A DNA stretch of 64,000 nucleotides from [Clostridium] innocuum (GCA_012317185.1 CP048838.1:3038001-3102000), one strand, 5' to 3'. Positions 9,371 to 18,464 are shown, numbered from the stretch's first letter. Program-made: numbers and translations. Notes: a model not told the origin generated them from the letters alone.

Positions 9371-9797
9371 TTACAAATAAAGCATATCGTTTTGTGTGAA
9401 AGCAGGCTCTTCCTCATTCCAGACAGTATATATAAACGCTTTCTTTTCAAGGAGTATCGAACAAAGCTGCAATGCTGAATATTTTTCAGCAGTTAAAGTA
9501 TACAGTCTGATAAGTTTTTCATCCAATGTTTTATTATAAGCATCCTTGCCTGTATATCAGGAAATGGATGTCAACGCATCAACACACCTGCCATTATATT
9601 TTTTACACGGCCTACATATATCATCATAGACGGTTAATTTTACATTGATTGTCGGATGATTGATAAGTTCATTTGCGACTTTATAGAAATCATGTCCCAT
9701 GGTTTCATCCGGTATAAATCGTTCAATACCGGCGCCATACAGCTTTATGATATCTATAAAATGATGCGGCTTGATGATAATTTCATCCCCCCTGCAT
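9371..9797 (-). pseudogene. DUF1284-like cysteine protein, two lesions
   Basis: The minus strand encodes IIIKPHHFIDIIKLYGAG, then IPDETMGHDFYKVANEL and DDICRPCKKYNGRC, which resembles the DUF1284-type family (RPHH near the N-terminus, a C-x2-C...C cluster that may bind iron-sulfur). The frame is then cut by a single in-frame TGA at 9559-9557 (SIS-stop-YTGKDAYNKTL) and continues for about 60 further sensible residues to TAA at 9371. The only well-placed ATG (9797, with GGAGAAGTAGG upstream) is separated from this frame by a run of six Gs, one too many or too few. So both the start and the middle are damaged. It lies in what otherwise looks like an 800-bp empty interval. Confidence 0.65.
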
Positions 9798-9972
9798 TCC
9801 TACTTCTCCATCTCAGATTCTTATGTTTCTTAAATACATTTTATCACAGCGGACTATGAAAACCCATGCCCTTTCAGAAAACAGCATTCATAAGAATAAA
9901 ATCGTAGTCTTTGTGTCCGCAGCAGCTAAAGCCCTGCCATTTAATTGTCCGGATAGTTTCTTTTATACATAA

Positions 9973-10038
9973 TAAAAAGGTATCAGCAGCAGAATTCCCG
10001 GTTTCATTCCTACAATCCTTCTCTGCAGATACCTTTTG
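9973..10038 (-). terminator. Terminator of the deo operon
   Basis: Long hairpin with arms AAAAGGTATC and GATACCTTTT, extended inward by GCAG/CTGC, followed on the minus strand by a T-rich run. It lies 18 bp after the deoB stop. Confidence 0.75.
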
Positions 10039-10055
10039 GTGTTTTCGTCAGTACC

Positions 10056-11246
10056 TTATTTCAATTGTTTTAGACAGCTTGTTCCTATTGTGTTCTTCGG
10101 CATGGATACCTCAAAATTATCCGCAATCGTGGCTCCGATCATGGCAAAGGTATCACTTACCGGCAATAGTCCGTGTCCTTCCATACGCGGGCTGTATGCC
10201 AGAAACGGAACCATTTCCTTAGTATGATCCGTTCCCTTATAGGTTGGGTCATTCCCATGATCTGCAGTAATGATCAATAAATCATCCTCCTGCAGCTTAT
10301 TGAGAACAACTCCCAGCAGCTCATCAAAGCGCTCCAGCTCTTCTCCATAGCCGACCGGATTTCTGCGATGTCCCCACAATGCATCAAAGTCTACCAGATT
10401 GACGAAGCATAAGCCGTGGAAATCCTGCTCCATGACCTCAATCGTCTGTTCCATGCCATGCACGCTGCTCTTGGATTTATGAGCCTGTGTAATGCCTTCA
10501 CCATCAAAAATATCCTTGATTTTTCCAATGCTGATTACATCCAGCCCGGCTTCCTTCAGCGCATCCAGCGCTGTTTTCCCATACGGCTTCAATGCATAGT
10601 CGTGACGGTTGCTGGTGCGTTTGAATTCCCCTTTTTTACTTCCGGTATACGGACGCGCAATGACTCTTCCCACCATCCACTCCGGACGCATGGTCAGTTC
10701 TCTTGCGATCTCACAGTAATGATACAAAGTCTCCACACCCATCGTTTCCTCATTTCCGCAAATCTGCAGAACAGAATCCGCTGAGGTATAGACGATCAGA
10801 TCCCCGTTTTGTATTTCCTGCTCTGCCAGCTCGTCCAGAATCTCAGTTCCGCTGGCAGACTTGTTTCCGATAATATGACGCCCTGTACGTTTTTCCAGCT
10901 CATCGATCAAATCCTGTGGAAAGCCGGTTTCCGTAAAGGTTTTAAACGGTGTCGTGATATGCAGTCCCATCATTTCCCAGTGTCCGGTCATCGTATCCTT
11001 GCCGACACTGGCTTCCAGCAGCTTCGTATAATAACCCAGGGGCTCGGCTGCCGGTGCCACATGCTTAAGCGGATGAAGGTTTGCCAGTCCCAGCTTTGCC
11101 AGATTCGGAATATGAAACTTCGGCATGCTTGCATCAATATGTCCCAGCGTATCACAGCCCTCATCATCATATTCCGCCGCATTCGGCATCGCACCGACAC
11201 CGAGAGAATCTATGACGATTGTAAAAATCCTCTTATATGGTTTCAT
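10056..11246 (-). CDS. deoB: Phosphopentomutase
   Basis: A 396-residue alkaline-phosphatase-superfamily enzyme that converts (deoxy)ribose-1-phosphate to the 5-phosphate after nucleoside phosphorolysis. Visible motifs are the N-terminal metal site TIVIDSLGVGAMPNA, the phosphorylated Thr region GKDTMTGHWEMMG, GNKSASGTEI, and the C-terminal metal ligands LIITADHGNDPTYKGTDHT. Full length. The ATG at 11246 has AAGGAGG at good spacing. It is second in an operon after the purine nucleoside phosphorylase (48 bp gap), so together they feed nucleoside pentose into glycolysis via DeoC, which is not in the window. Confidence 0.96.
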   Translation of the reverse strand: MKPYKRIFTIVIDSLGVGAMPNAAEYDDEGCDTLGHIDASMPKFHIPNLAKLGLANLHPLKHVAPAAEPLGYYTKLLEASVGKDTMTGHWEMMGLHITTPFKTFTETGFPQDLIDELEKRTGRHIIGNKSASGTEILDELAEQEIQNGDLIVYTSADSVLQICGNEETMGVETLYHYCEIARELTMRPEWMVGRVIARPYTGSKKGEFKRTSNRHDYALKPYGKTALDALKEAGLDVISIGKIKDIFDGEGITQAHKSKSSVHGMEQTIEVMEQDFHGLCFVNLVDFDALWGHRRNPVGYGEELERFDELLGVVLNKLQEDDLLIITADHGNDPTYKGTDHTKEMVPFLAYSPRMEGHGLLPVSDTFAMIGATIADNFEVSMPKNTIGTSCLKQLK

Positions 11247-11294
11247 GTTAACCTCCTTGTGTGTTTTATTTATAACCTGCTTTCCTGTCGTATG

Positions 11295-12011
11295 TTATAA
11301 TGCCACAGCTGTTTCCAGTGCAACCAGCATCATATCATGGAAGGATGTCTGACGCTCTTGTGCAGTTGTCTCTGCATGTGTAACCAGAGAATCGCTGATG
11401 GTCAGCAGGCAGGCAGCGCGCTTGTTTAAAATTTTGGCATTGTGGAATAGAGCAAAGCTTTCCATTTCAACACATACACAGCCATGCTTTTCAAAAAATT
11501 CCCGGTGTCCGTCCACGTTGTCCTCATGATAAAAAACATCGCTGGAATGAATTCTTGCCTTTGTCAGCGGTTTGTTCACCCTTGCGGCCGCTGCTTCTAT
11601 TTCAGCATTCAGCTCAGCACTCGGTGTCTGAATATCACCGTCGACATCCGCCTGTGCCTTCGCGAAGGTGGATTCACTCCATGCACTGTCTGCAAGTACC
11701 AGATCAAACAGCTTCAGCGTATCCGTGTAGGCTCCTGCACTACCGATTCGAATAATGTTTTCTACCTCATAAAATTTATACAGCTCATAGGAATAGATTC
11801 CAATACTTGCCATTCCCATACCGCTTCCCATGACAGAGATTTTCTTTCCCTTATAGGTACCGGTATATCCGAACATATTGCGGACCGTGTTAAACTGTAC
11901 CGGATTTTCCAAATAGGTTTCTGCAATGAATTTGGCGCGGAGCGGATCCCCCGGCATGAGTACAGTCTTGGCGATGTCGCCGCTGGCAGCAGCGTTATGT
12001 GGTGTTGACAT
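11295..12011 (-). CDS. deoD: Purine nucleoside phosphorylase, DeoD type
   Basis: About 238 residues, the usual length of the hexameric DeoD class. It starts MSTPHNAA and contains VLMPGDPLRAKFIAETYL (phosphate site), GSGMGMASIGIYSYEL, RIGSAGAY, VEMESFALF (ribose/base site) and TISDSLVTHA with the catalytic Asp. It splits purine (deoxy)nucleosides with phosphate. The ATG at 12011 is chosen because it follows AAAGGAGGAAG; an earlier ATG 11 codons upstream overlaps that ribosome binding site. It is the first gene of the deoD-deoB operon, and the control region at 12050-12140 is shared with a divergent Crp/Fnr-type regulator. Confidence 0.95.
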   Translation of the reverse strand: MSTPHNAAASGDIAKTVLMPGDPLRAKFIAETYLENPVQFNTVRNMFGYTGTYKGKKISVMGSGMGMASIGIYSYELYKFYEVENIIRIGSAGAYTDTLKLFDLVLADSAWSESTFAKAQADVDGDIQTPSAELNAEIEAAAARVNKPLTKARIHSSDVFYHEDNVDGHREFFEKHGCVCVEMESFALFHNAKILNKRAACLLTISDSLVTHAETTAQERQTSFHDMMLVALETAVAL

Positions 12012-12080
12012 AAATACTTCCTCCTTTACATAGGTTTTACGCAAAGCAGATTCCCATACATCCTGCTTGCTTTTTTTACA

Positions 12081-12095
12081 ATAGTATCATACTAT
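12081..12095. promoter_or_regulatory. Perfect palindrome, candidate operator for deo
   Basis: ATAGTAT-C-ATACTAT, a perfect 7-1-7 dyad, lies in the 140-bp region between deoD and the divergent regulator and overlaps the AT-rich area where the deoD -10 should be. A second hairpin, GGAC-ATCT-GTCC flanked by A and T runs (about 12110-12135), sits just before the regulator start. An operator bound by the neighbouring regulator is plausible. Confidence 0.5.
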
Positions 12096-12152
12096 AGGAG
12101 CAGTTAATAAAAAAAGGACATCTGTCCTCTTTTTGAAAAGAAGGTGAATTTT

Positions 12153-12854
12153 ATGACTGCCCTGCAGGATTTATTAGAGGAAACAAAGGAATGCCATCAC
12201 AGTCTGCTGAAGCAGCTGTTTGCCAATTGTCCCGTTGAGGTGCTGCAGCAGATGCAGCTGATCCGTCTACGTAAGAATCAAAATCTGATTTCCACTTACC
12301 AGACCAGCAATCCGGTATTTGTGCTGCTGGATGGCCGTCTGCAGGCAATCGAAGAGCGGGTCGTGGATATTCCTTACAGCTTTACGGAGCTGCACCCGGT
12401 GGATATCGTCGGCGATTATGAGCTGTTCACCGGCATAGAGGGACACTATGTGACGCTGAAAACGATGGAAGCCTCATGCTGCGCCAGACTGAGTGCTGCC
12501 TCCTATCTGCACTGGATGAAGAGTGATGCAAACGCCCTGTTTCTGCGTACGCAGATGCTGATGAAGGAGCTGTCTGTGCAGACGCAGCTTCAGCGGCAGT
12601 ATTTGTTTATGGATAATCGCACACGCCTGCTTCTGTTTTTGCTGCGTTCCAATGGACAGAGTGGTGGAAGGATTCCTGCGACCCGGGAACGGATTGCAGC
12701 TTCCATCGGCTGTAGTGTGCGTACCTGTAACCGCATTATTTTCACCTTGTCACAGGAAGGCTTTGTGGACTGCATCCACGGCAAGCTGCAAATCAGCGAA
12801 CAGCAGCGCAGTGCGATAAAAAAAGAACTGGAGACCTCCAGTTTCTCTTTCTGA
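12153..12854 (+). CDS. Crp/Fnr-family transcriptional regulator
   Basis: A 233-residue protein with an N-terminal cyclic-nucleotide-binding-like beta-roll (about 15-130, including VFVLLDGRLQAIEE and DIVGDYELFTG) and a C-terminal winged helix-turn-helix (about 165-225, TRERIAASIGCSVRTCNRII). No Fnr-type N-terminal cysteine cluster is present, so a small-molecule rather than an Fe-S ligand is more likely. I take the ATG at 12153, preceded by GAAGGTGA; a GTG three codons upstream overlaps that site. It is divergent from deoD-deoB, and may control nucleoside catabolism, although classic deo regulators are DeoR-type, so this remains inference. Its stop abuts the stop of the convergent HAD gene. 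Confidence 0.82.
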   Translation: MTALQDLLEETKECHHSLLKQLFANCPVEVLQQMQLIRLRKNQNLISTYQTSNPVFVLLDGRLQAIEERVVDIPYSFTELHPVDIVGDYELFTGIEGHYVTLKTMEASCCARLSAASYLHWMKSDANALFLRTQMLMKELSVQTQLQRQYLFMDNRTRLLLFLLRSNGQSGGRIPATRERIAASIGCSVRTCNRIIFTLSQEGFVDCIHGKLQISEQQRSAIKKELETSSFSF

Positions 12855-13499
12855 TCACGCCATCAGGGATTCACATTGGCGTATCGTATCGACAACTACG
12901 CAGCCTGTTTTTTCCAGCTTTCCCTTATCCTCATGTCCGTTGGCAATCAGAATACAACGGCAGCCGGCACCATGGGCAACCTCACTGTCGTGTACACTGT
13001 CACCGATAAAGACCACTTCCTGCGGATTCAGACCGCTTTCCTGTACAAAGCGCTTTGCCAGCTCTGCCTTGGATGCCGCATGGATATTATCCAGACCGCG
13101 TACCTGCTCAAAATATTGTTCAATATCATAATTATCCAGCTGCTCATGAAGGAAATGCAAATCACTGGCACTCAGCAGATACTGATGCACTCCCTTTTTC
13201 TTCAGCTGTGACAGCATATCCGTTACCCCGTCATGCAAAGAGCAGGCCATACTGTGGGGCTGATAATATCGCATATATTCCTTCGCAAGCATGGGGAACG
13301 GTGTCTTTTCAAAATCAAAGCCGACTTTTTTGTAATATTCGATAACCGGAAACTGAAAATATTTCCGATACTCGCCTTTATCCAGAACCAGAGGCAGCTG
13401 TGCCTTTTTCAAAATGGTGTTCAACGCATCCATACTGACATCAATATCATCCAGCAGTGTACCATTCCAGTCCCAGACGACATGCTTTACATTATTCAT
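12855..13499 (-). CDS. HAD-superfamily hydrolase (phosphatase)
   Basis: About 214 residues with the HAD signatures: motif I DWNGTLLDD near residue 10 (nucleophile Asp), motif II LLSASD at the centre, motif III Lys in the KAELAKRF region and motif IV VFIGDSVHDSEVA. The helical cap between motifs I and II is type C1, as in phosphoglycolate and pyrophosphate phosphatases (Gph/PpaX-like). The substrate cannot be assigned. The ATG at 13499 has GAAGGAGG five to ten bases upstream; further upstream in-frame codons lack a ribosome binding site. It converges on the Crp-type regulator with no intergenic space. Confidence 0.85.
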   Translation of the reverse strand: MNNVKHVVWDWNGTLLDDIDVSMDALNTILKKAQLPLVLDKGEYRKYFQFPVIEYYKKVGFDFEKTPFPMLAKEYMRYYQPHSMACSLHDGVTDMLSQLKKKGVHQYLLSASDLHFLHEQLDNYDIEQYFEQVRGLDNIHAASKAELAKRFVQESGLNPQEVVFIGDSVHDSEVAHGAGCRCILIANGHEDKGKLEKTGCVVVDTIRQCESLMA

Positions 13500-13681
13500 A
13501 GGAAACCTCCTTCGTATTATTCTATTATATTGCCCCTTATTATATACAAAAGAATATCGCGATGCAACCATTGTGCGTTGAATCTTTACTGTTTCACAAA
13601 TGAAAAAGAACATCTGTATATATCATAATCGTTTTGAAGCTGCTTTTCTTTCCGTACTTGAAAGATCATGCAGATTGCAAA

Positions 13682-13730
13682 GAAAAAGAGGAAAATCATC
13701 CGGAAAAAACCTTCCAAATTGAATTTCCTC
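13682..13730 (-). terminator. Possible terminator of the cellobiose-type PTS operon
   Basis: On the minus strand, GAGGAAA pairs with TTTCCTC around an inner GGAA/TTCC hairpin and is followed by CTTTTTC. It lies about 12 bp after the IIA stop. The stem is modest, so this is a moderate call. Confidence 0.5.
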
Positions 13731-13741
13731 ATTTTCCCTCG

Positions 13742-14080
13742 TCAATTCTGCAGCTGCACGGCTTCTGTTAAAGCCGCTACTTTCCTATTCAGCTTTATGA
13801 TTGAATTCGCCATATCCTTTAATAAAATCGCATTCATTAAATGATCCTGCGCATGGACCATGATAAGTGAATACTCACTCACACAGCCGCTCGCCTCCTT
13901 CTGCAGCAGCCTGGTCTGCAGCTGGTGAGCTGCCACAAGAGATTCATTCCCTGTGTGCAGCTGGACCTCCGCCTCTTCAAAGCATTCATTTTCCGCAGCA
14001 GCCACTGCTTTCAGAAACGATGCGGATGCATTCCCGGCTTCACTGATGATCTTAAATGCTTCCAGCATAAGCTCTTCCAT
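13742..14080 (-). CDS. PTS lactose/cellobiose-family IIA component
   Basis: A 112-residue, all-helical IIA protein. The active-site region is VHAQDHLMNAILLKDMA with histidines at 76 and 80, and the family stretch AHQLQTRLLQKEASG precedes it. It receives phosphate from HPr and passes it to the IIB cysteine. It is the last gene of an operon IIC-IIB-IIA, two bases after IIB, with an AAAGGGGGG ribosome binding site before ATG 14080. A degenerate copy of its C-terminal half is found at about 54.0-54.1 kb. Sugar specificity (cellobiose, chitobiose, lactose) is not decidable from IIA. Confidence 0.92.
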   Translation of the reverse strand: MEELMLEAFKIISEAGNASASFLKAVAAAENECFEEAEVQLHTGNESLVAAHQLQTRLLQKEASGCVSEYSLIMVHAQDHLMNAILLKDMANSIIKLNRKVAALTEAVQLQN

Positions 14081-14082
14081 GT

Positions 14083-14427
14083 CTATCCCCCCTTTTGTTC
14101 TTTGTTTGCTTTCATGGCATCAAATGCCGCCAGCAATACAGGCACAGCCTCCATTGCACCATAGTGATCCTTATCAATAACCACAACCGGAACATCATAG
14201 CCATGATCCAGCGCCACCTTTTTTACCTCTTCCTGCAGCATGGATACCTGTGGTCCCAGCATGATAATGCGGGTATCATCCAGCTTTTCATAATATTCTT
14301 CCTTTCCCCATGCCTCGATTACGATGTTTTTATCTCGTAGATTCTTAGATTCAGCAACCGCCGTTTTCATACGATTTACCAGCATCGAGGTGGAAAGACC
14401 TCCGTAACACACCAATAATATTTTCAT
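14083..14427 (-). CDS. PTS lactose/cellobiose-family IIB component
   Basis: A 114-residue IIB of the Lac/Cel family: MKILLVCYGGLSTSMLV with the phosphorylated cysteine at position 7 and the P-loop-like GLSTS after it, followed by an alternating alpha/beta fold (IMLGPQVSMLQEEV, PVVVIDKDHYGAMEA). It transfers phosphate from IIA to the sugar bound in IIC. It lies between IIC (106 bp upstream) and IIA (overlap-close). Confidence 0.93.
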   Translation of the reverse strand: MKILLVCYGGLSTSMLVNRMKTAVAESKNLRDKNIVIEAWGKEEYYEKLDDTRIIMLGPQVSMLQEEVKKVALDHGYDVPVVVIDKDHYGAMEAVPVLLAAFDAMKANKEQKGG

Positions 14428-14533
14428 TTTTTACTCCATTCCCCCGCACCTTGCGCACGGGCACAATATTGCATAAATGTTGTTTCAGCTCACTTTTTTA
14501 TTATCAACCGATATCCATTCACACGTCTTCCTC

Positions 14534-15844
14534 CTAGAAGTCGAATTCGATATCTTCCAAGGTTCTCGTATCCCTGACCTTACTCTGTTCCGTATCCAAT
14601 GCCCGTTTCTCTACAATTTTAAAGAATGGATAATACAATGCGACATTTACCAGAATGATGATCACCCAGACAATTAGATATTTCCAGTCCATACAGGCAA
14701 CCCATGCGCCAAACGGCAACGGAATGTAGGGACCGACCAGACTAAACGGTGCCATAAATCCGCCTTCGATTGCAATCCATCCGATCACCGCAGCCAATGG
14801 TGTGGAAATCAGCCACGGAATAAACATAATCGGGTTCAAAATAACAGGAAGTCCAAACAGGACGGATTCACCGATTCCGAAGAATTCCGGAATGATAGAG
14901 AGTCTTCCGATGGATTTGAATCGTTTTGCTTTGGAGAAAATCATCAGAATACAGATTGCACCACAGATACCGGAGCCTGTAGTCCCTGCAATATCCCACA
15001 TGAAATTCGGTGTTAAAACACGAATGGCCTCGCTTGAAGTTCCTGCCGCGATTGCGGCATTGATATCCACATTCGCAAATGCGACAGCCATCCAAACAGG
15101 TGCCATGACGGCATAGCCGTGAATCCCGAACCACCATAACAGCTGCTGTATAAATAAGATAAAGACAAGTCCTCCCAGCGTATTTACCGAAGCTGTCAGC
15201 GGGGAAAACAGCTTTTCGATCAGCTGTACCATTGCTACACCGCTCACACTCTCAACACCGTATTTAAAGACAATCAGAATCAGGATGGAAAACAGAATCG
15301 GCCACTGGTTCTCAAAGCTTCGCAGAATCGGTGTGGGAACGCCATCTCCCAGATTGATGGTAAAATGCAGCTTATTACGGAAGATATGTAATATCTCAAC
15401 GGAAATCAAACCAAACACGATGGCTGTAAAAATCCCCGTACCTCCGTAATAGGAAGTAATCGTTGCACCGGTTTCGGGATCATACAACGTCCCCATGATG
15501 ATGAAAGCGATAATGGAAGTTACGATGGATCCGATGTCCCATACCTTCCTTTGCTGAGAATAGTAAAACCCGACAAATGCAGCAACATACAATGCCAGAC
15601 ACCCCATTGTGGCAAATTGCATAGGCTGTGTCACTTCCCCCAGAAATACAGTAGCGTCAACAAACCATTTCGGCATACCGGGTATGGACGGCAGCTGGGA
15701 AAAGATTGTAGGAATAGAGCCTACCAGCGTAACCGGAACCAAGGTCATCATACCACGCCGCACAGCAGCAAGCTGCGGATTCTGTTCCAGCTTTGCGGCA
15801 ATCGGCAACAGCCATTTTGATAATACTTGTTCTAACTTTTTCAT
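14534..15844 (-). CDS. PTS lactose/cellobiose-family IIC permease
   Basis: A 436-residue membrane protein with about ten hydrophobic segments, the sugar-conducting subunit of a Lac/Cel-type PTS. Family landmarks include LVGSIPTIFSQLP near the start, WWFGIHGYAVM in the middle and the C-terminal AVIGWIAIEGGFMAPFSLVGPYIPLPFGAW. The start ATG 15844 follows GAGAGGAGC. It is first in the IIC-IIB-IIA operon and divergent from a PRD/EIIA-containing regulator at 16047, the usual arrangement for an inducible beta-glucoside or chitobiose system. No glycosidase gene lies in this operon. Confidence 0.93.
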   Translation of the reverse strand: MKKLEQVLSKWLLPIAAKLEQNPQLAAVRRGMMTLVPVTLVGSIPTIFSQLPSIPGMPKWFVDATVFLGEVTQPMQFATMGCLALYVAAFVGFYYSQQRKVWDIGSIVTSIIAFIIMGTLYDPETGATITSYYGGTGIFTAIVFGLISVEILHIFRNKLHFTINLGDGVPTPILRSFENQWPILFSILILIVFKYGVESVSGVAMVQLIEKLFSPLTASVNTLGGLVFILFIQQLLWWFGIHGYAVMAPVWMAVAFANVDINAAIAAGTSSEAIRVLTPNFMWDIAGTTGSGICGAICILMIFSKAKRFKSIGRLSIIPEFFGIGESVLFGLPVILNPIMFIPWLISTPLAAVIGWIAIEGGFMAPFSLVGPYIPLPFGAWVACMDWKYLIVWVIIILVNVALYYPFFKIVEKRALDTEQSKVRDTRTLEDIEFDF

Positions 15845-15906
15845 ACGTTTGCTCCTCTCTTTCTAATCTAATCATAATCCACTCATGCTTCATTATCCAA
15901 TCTAAA

Positions 15907-15929
15907 ATTGCACCTCCTCCTTGTGCAAT
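15907..15929. promoter_or_regulatory. Inverted repeat in the PTS/regulator spacer
   Basis: ATTGCAC-N9-GTGCAAT, a perfect 7-bp dyad, lies about 65 bp before the IIC start; ATCCAAT recurs on both sides. A binding site for the PRD regulator is likely by position. Confidence 0.45.
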
Positions 15930-16046
15930 CATCCAATTTTTAAAAGAATGCAAATTGCGGAGATATCTGGTATCATATACCTGTACAATCTATATCATAC
16001 AGGACAAACACGCATTTATACATGATCAGGAAACGGAGGTATTGTC

Positions 16047-17984
16047 ATGGCTTTATTGAAGCGGCAGGATGAAATCCTGATGTACCTTTATACGCAGAAC
16101 AAATGGATTACAGGAAATGAACTGGCTCAGCTCTTCCATGTGAGCCTGCGAACCATCCGCAATGATATCAGCTTTATCAATACAGAGAAAAGCAACAGCG
16201 TACTTTCCAATCGAAACAAAGGATACCATATTGCCAAGGATTTTGTATATAACGAAGCAAATAAAGCCGTTTATATGTCCAATGAACAGCGCATCCATCA
16301 TTTGCTGGTACTGCTTCTCACGCATAATCAGGAAGCATTTTCGTATTATGATCTGGCGGATGAATTTTACATATCCGAATACACCATGCTGCATGATCTG
16401 GAAACCATCAAAACCATTCTGACAGAGTATTCGCAATTCGATATTTTCATCGAGAAAAAGGAAGAATACGTCTATGTCATCGATCATGCCAACAATGCCT
16501 CCCTCTTTCTGGATGCCTACTTTCATAGCTTTGATCTTTACGATCATATCATGGATTTTCAATCCTGCTTTTTCCAAATCCGTTTGACATCCATGATAAC
16601 GCATATGAAGGAACAGATTTCCCCGGCTGTGTATAACCGGTATCTGACCTATAATTCCCTTCTGCTTATCAGCAGTATCGTAACAGAACAGTATTTATGC
16701 TATGACGAGATTCCCATCAAGGAAATGGATACGGAATTTCAAGCTTATCTCAATCAATTCGACGCATTCTTTTGCAAGGTGGCTGCAGAATACGATATCC
16801 ATGATTCCATTCGTCTTAGAACGCTCTTTGATTCACTGATTTCACCCTTCATAAAGATCAGTATGCTGGAGTCCAATATAAAGCATCAGGTGAGCATGCA
16901 GGACCCGGATTATCAGACACTGGTTCAGATTTTACAGGAGGTTAAGCAGCAATACTGTCTGGATTTGCTTTCCAATGAAAAGCTGATTCTGGATCTCATG
17001 ACTCATCTGAAAACCGCTCTCATCCGGATACAAAACGGTATCCACATCAACAATCCCCTGCTTGAGCATATCCGTATGAATTATACCTTTCTTTTCGATG
17101 TCGCATATTTCATATCGAATTTGTTTTCCCAGCAGCAATCCCTGCAATTTACCAACGTTGAAATCAGCTATCTGGTGGTTTATCTAATCGGTCCTCTGAA
17201 AAATCTGAGGGAGGATCTGTATGCGTCCTTTGCCCTTGATATCCTGTTGTATGTCAATGAAGGCTATGCCATTTTGAACAACCTCAAGGAACTAATCGGC
17301 GAATCCCTGCAGGACATCAGCTTCAAGATACAGCCGATCCTGCAATATAGTGAGCTGATACAGCAAACAGAAGCAGCAAGCTTTGATCTGGTTATCACTA
17401 CGTCCCGAAACATTACACTCCCCGACACGGAAACCCTGTACATATCTTCTTCTTTATCCTCTTTGAACATAGCGAATATACGCAAGGTATGCACTCCGTT
17501 ATTTGAAATCAAGCAAACCGCATATTTCGAGCGTATATTTCAATATTTTTTTCACGAGAGTATTCTGGATTTTCAAAACACCTGTGAGAGTGTTTCCGAT
17601 TTCTTTTTGCAGAGCTGTCAAACTTTGCAGGATCTCCATTACGTATCGGATACCTTTTACGATCAGCTGATGGAACGGGAAAGACTGCTTTCCACATCCT
17701 TTGAAACAGGCATTGCCCTTCCCCACACCACAGAAAACAACGCAAGGAAATCCGGAATTCTGTTTGCGAAATTCCATACCCCCATGCAGTGGCACAAAAA
17801 CAAAATCAAATGCGCCTTTCTGATCGTGACCGCAAAGGAGGATATTCACTTACTAAACATCATCTACAAGGTGATTGTGGATATCAGCTCTTCCAACCAG
17901 CATGTCAACCGATTATACAAATGTCAGACATCGGAGGATGTAAAAAGACTGATTTTTACGCATTTCAAAAAAATATTGAAATGA
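16047..17984 (+). CDS. PRD-domain transcriptional activator with PTS EIIB/EIIA-like domains
   Basis: A 645-residue regulator of the MtlR/LicR type. Residues 1-60 form a winged helix (LFHVSLRTIRNDISFIN). A second DNA-binding or linker section follows, then two PTS regulation domains (about 180-400). A EIIB-like domain lies at about 405-500 (LVITTSRNITL, with the usual cysteine replaced, so probably not phosphorylated there). The C-terminal EIIA-like domain carries GIALPHTT with its histidine near 559. Such proteins activate PTS operons when phosphorylated by HPr and dephosphorylated by their own PTS. The ATG follows ACGGAGGT. Divergence from the Lac/Cel PTS makes that operon the likely target. 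Confidence 0.88.
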   Translation: MALLKRQDEILMYLYTQNKWITGNELAQLFHVSLRTIRNDISFINTEKSNSVLSNRNKGYHIAKDFVYNEANKAVYMSNEQRIHHLLVLLLTHNQEAFSYYDLADEFYISEYTMLHDLETIKTILTEYSQFDIFIEKKEEYVYVIDHANNASLFLDAYFHSFDLYDHIMDFQSCFFQIRLTSMITHMKEQISPAVYNRYLTYNSLLLISSIVTEQYLCYDEIPIKEMDTEFQAYLNQFDAFFCKVAAEYDIHDSIRLRTLFDSLISPFIKISMLESNIKHQVSMQDPDYQTLVQILQEVKQQYCLDLLSNEKLILDLMTHLKTALIRIQNGIHINNPLLEHIRMNYTFLFDVAYFISNLFSQQQSLQFTNVEISYLVVYLIGPLKNLREDLYASFALDILLYVNEGYAILNNLKELIGESLQDISFKIQPILQYSELIQQTEAASFDLVITTSRNITLPDTETLYISSSLSSLNIANIRKVCTPLFEIKQTAYFERIFQYFFHESILDFQNTCESVSDFFLQSCQTLQDLHYVSDTFYDQLMERERLLSTSFETGIALPHTTENNARKSGILFAKFHTPMQWHKNKIKCAFLIVTAKEDIHLLNIIYKVIVDISSSNQHVNRLYKCQTSEDVKRLIFTHFKKILK

Positions 17985-18002
17985 CCGCATGAAAACAACA
18001 GC

Positions 18003-18047
18003 AAAAACTCAGGATCATCCTTACGGATCACACCTGAGTTTTTTTGT
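18003..18047 (+). terminator. Terminator of the PRD regulator gene
   Basis: AAACTCAGG pairs with CCTGAGTTT around a 19-base loop and runs into a stretch of seven Ts; 19 bp after the stop. Confidence 0.85.
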
Positions 18048-18197
18048 TGTATATGCATACAAGGTGAAGATACAAGGATTTCTCTGCTTCTGCATATCAC
18101 GACAGCAGGAACGCTGTTGATAGTCTTTTTTCCGAGAGGGTATTTTGCACATTCACGGATTCGACATGCACAAAGCTTCTGCTGCGGCAGATACAAC

Positions 18198-18464
18198 CTA
18201 ATACAGCTTTCTTAACAAATGTATCAATACTCTCAATAAAAAGGGTATTTTCTTCAGGTTTTTACCTTTCACAGCGCACTGCATTCTCCAAATCAGCCAG
18301 CCAAACAGAGCAGCACATAGCAGAGATAGGATACAGGGAACAGGCAGGACAGCAAAAACAGAGCGTATGGCACTATAGAGAAAAACCAGCATCGTACATA
18401 GGAATACCACCTGTACATAACGGATAATCTGTTTATATACTGCATCAAATACAGAAACGGACAT
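18198..18464 (-). CDS. Small two-helix membrane protein
   Basis: An 88-residue protein starting MSVSVFDAVYKQIIRYV, with two hydrophobic segments (about 17-38 and 44-60) and a basic C-terminus (KGKNLKKIPFLLRVLIHLLRKLY). This topology suggests a membrane hairpin with both ends inside. The ATG at 18464 has AAAGGGGG upstream; the reading frame is open further but without a ribosome binding site. No family is recognised, and it is isolated between the PRD regulator terminator and an empty interval. Confidence 0.5.
   Translation of the reverse strand: MSVSVFDAVYKQIIRYVQVVFLCTMLVFLYSAIRSVFAVLPVPCILSLLCAALFGWLIWRMQCAVKGKNLKKIPFLLRVLIHLLRKLY

Noticed and set aside
9557..9559. TGA as selenocysteine codon
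   Set aside because: No SECIS-like hairpin stood out after it and the start of the gene is also damaged, so simple decay is more likely.
15845..16046. Riboswitch or antiterminator target between PTS IIC and its regulator
   Set aside because: Only a short dyad is present; no extended RNA fold or terminator could be seen.
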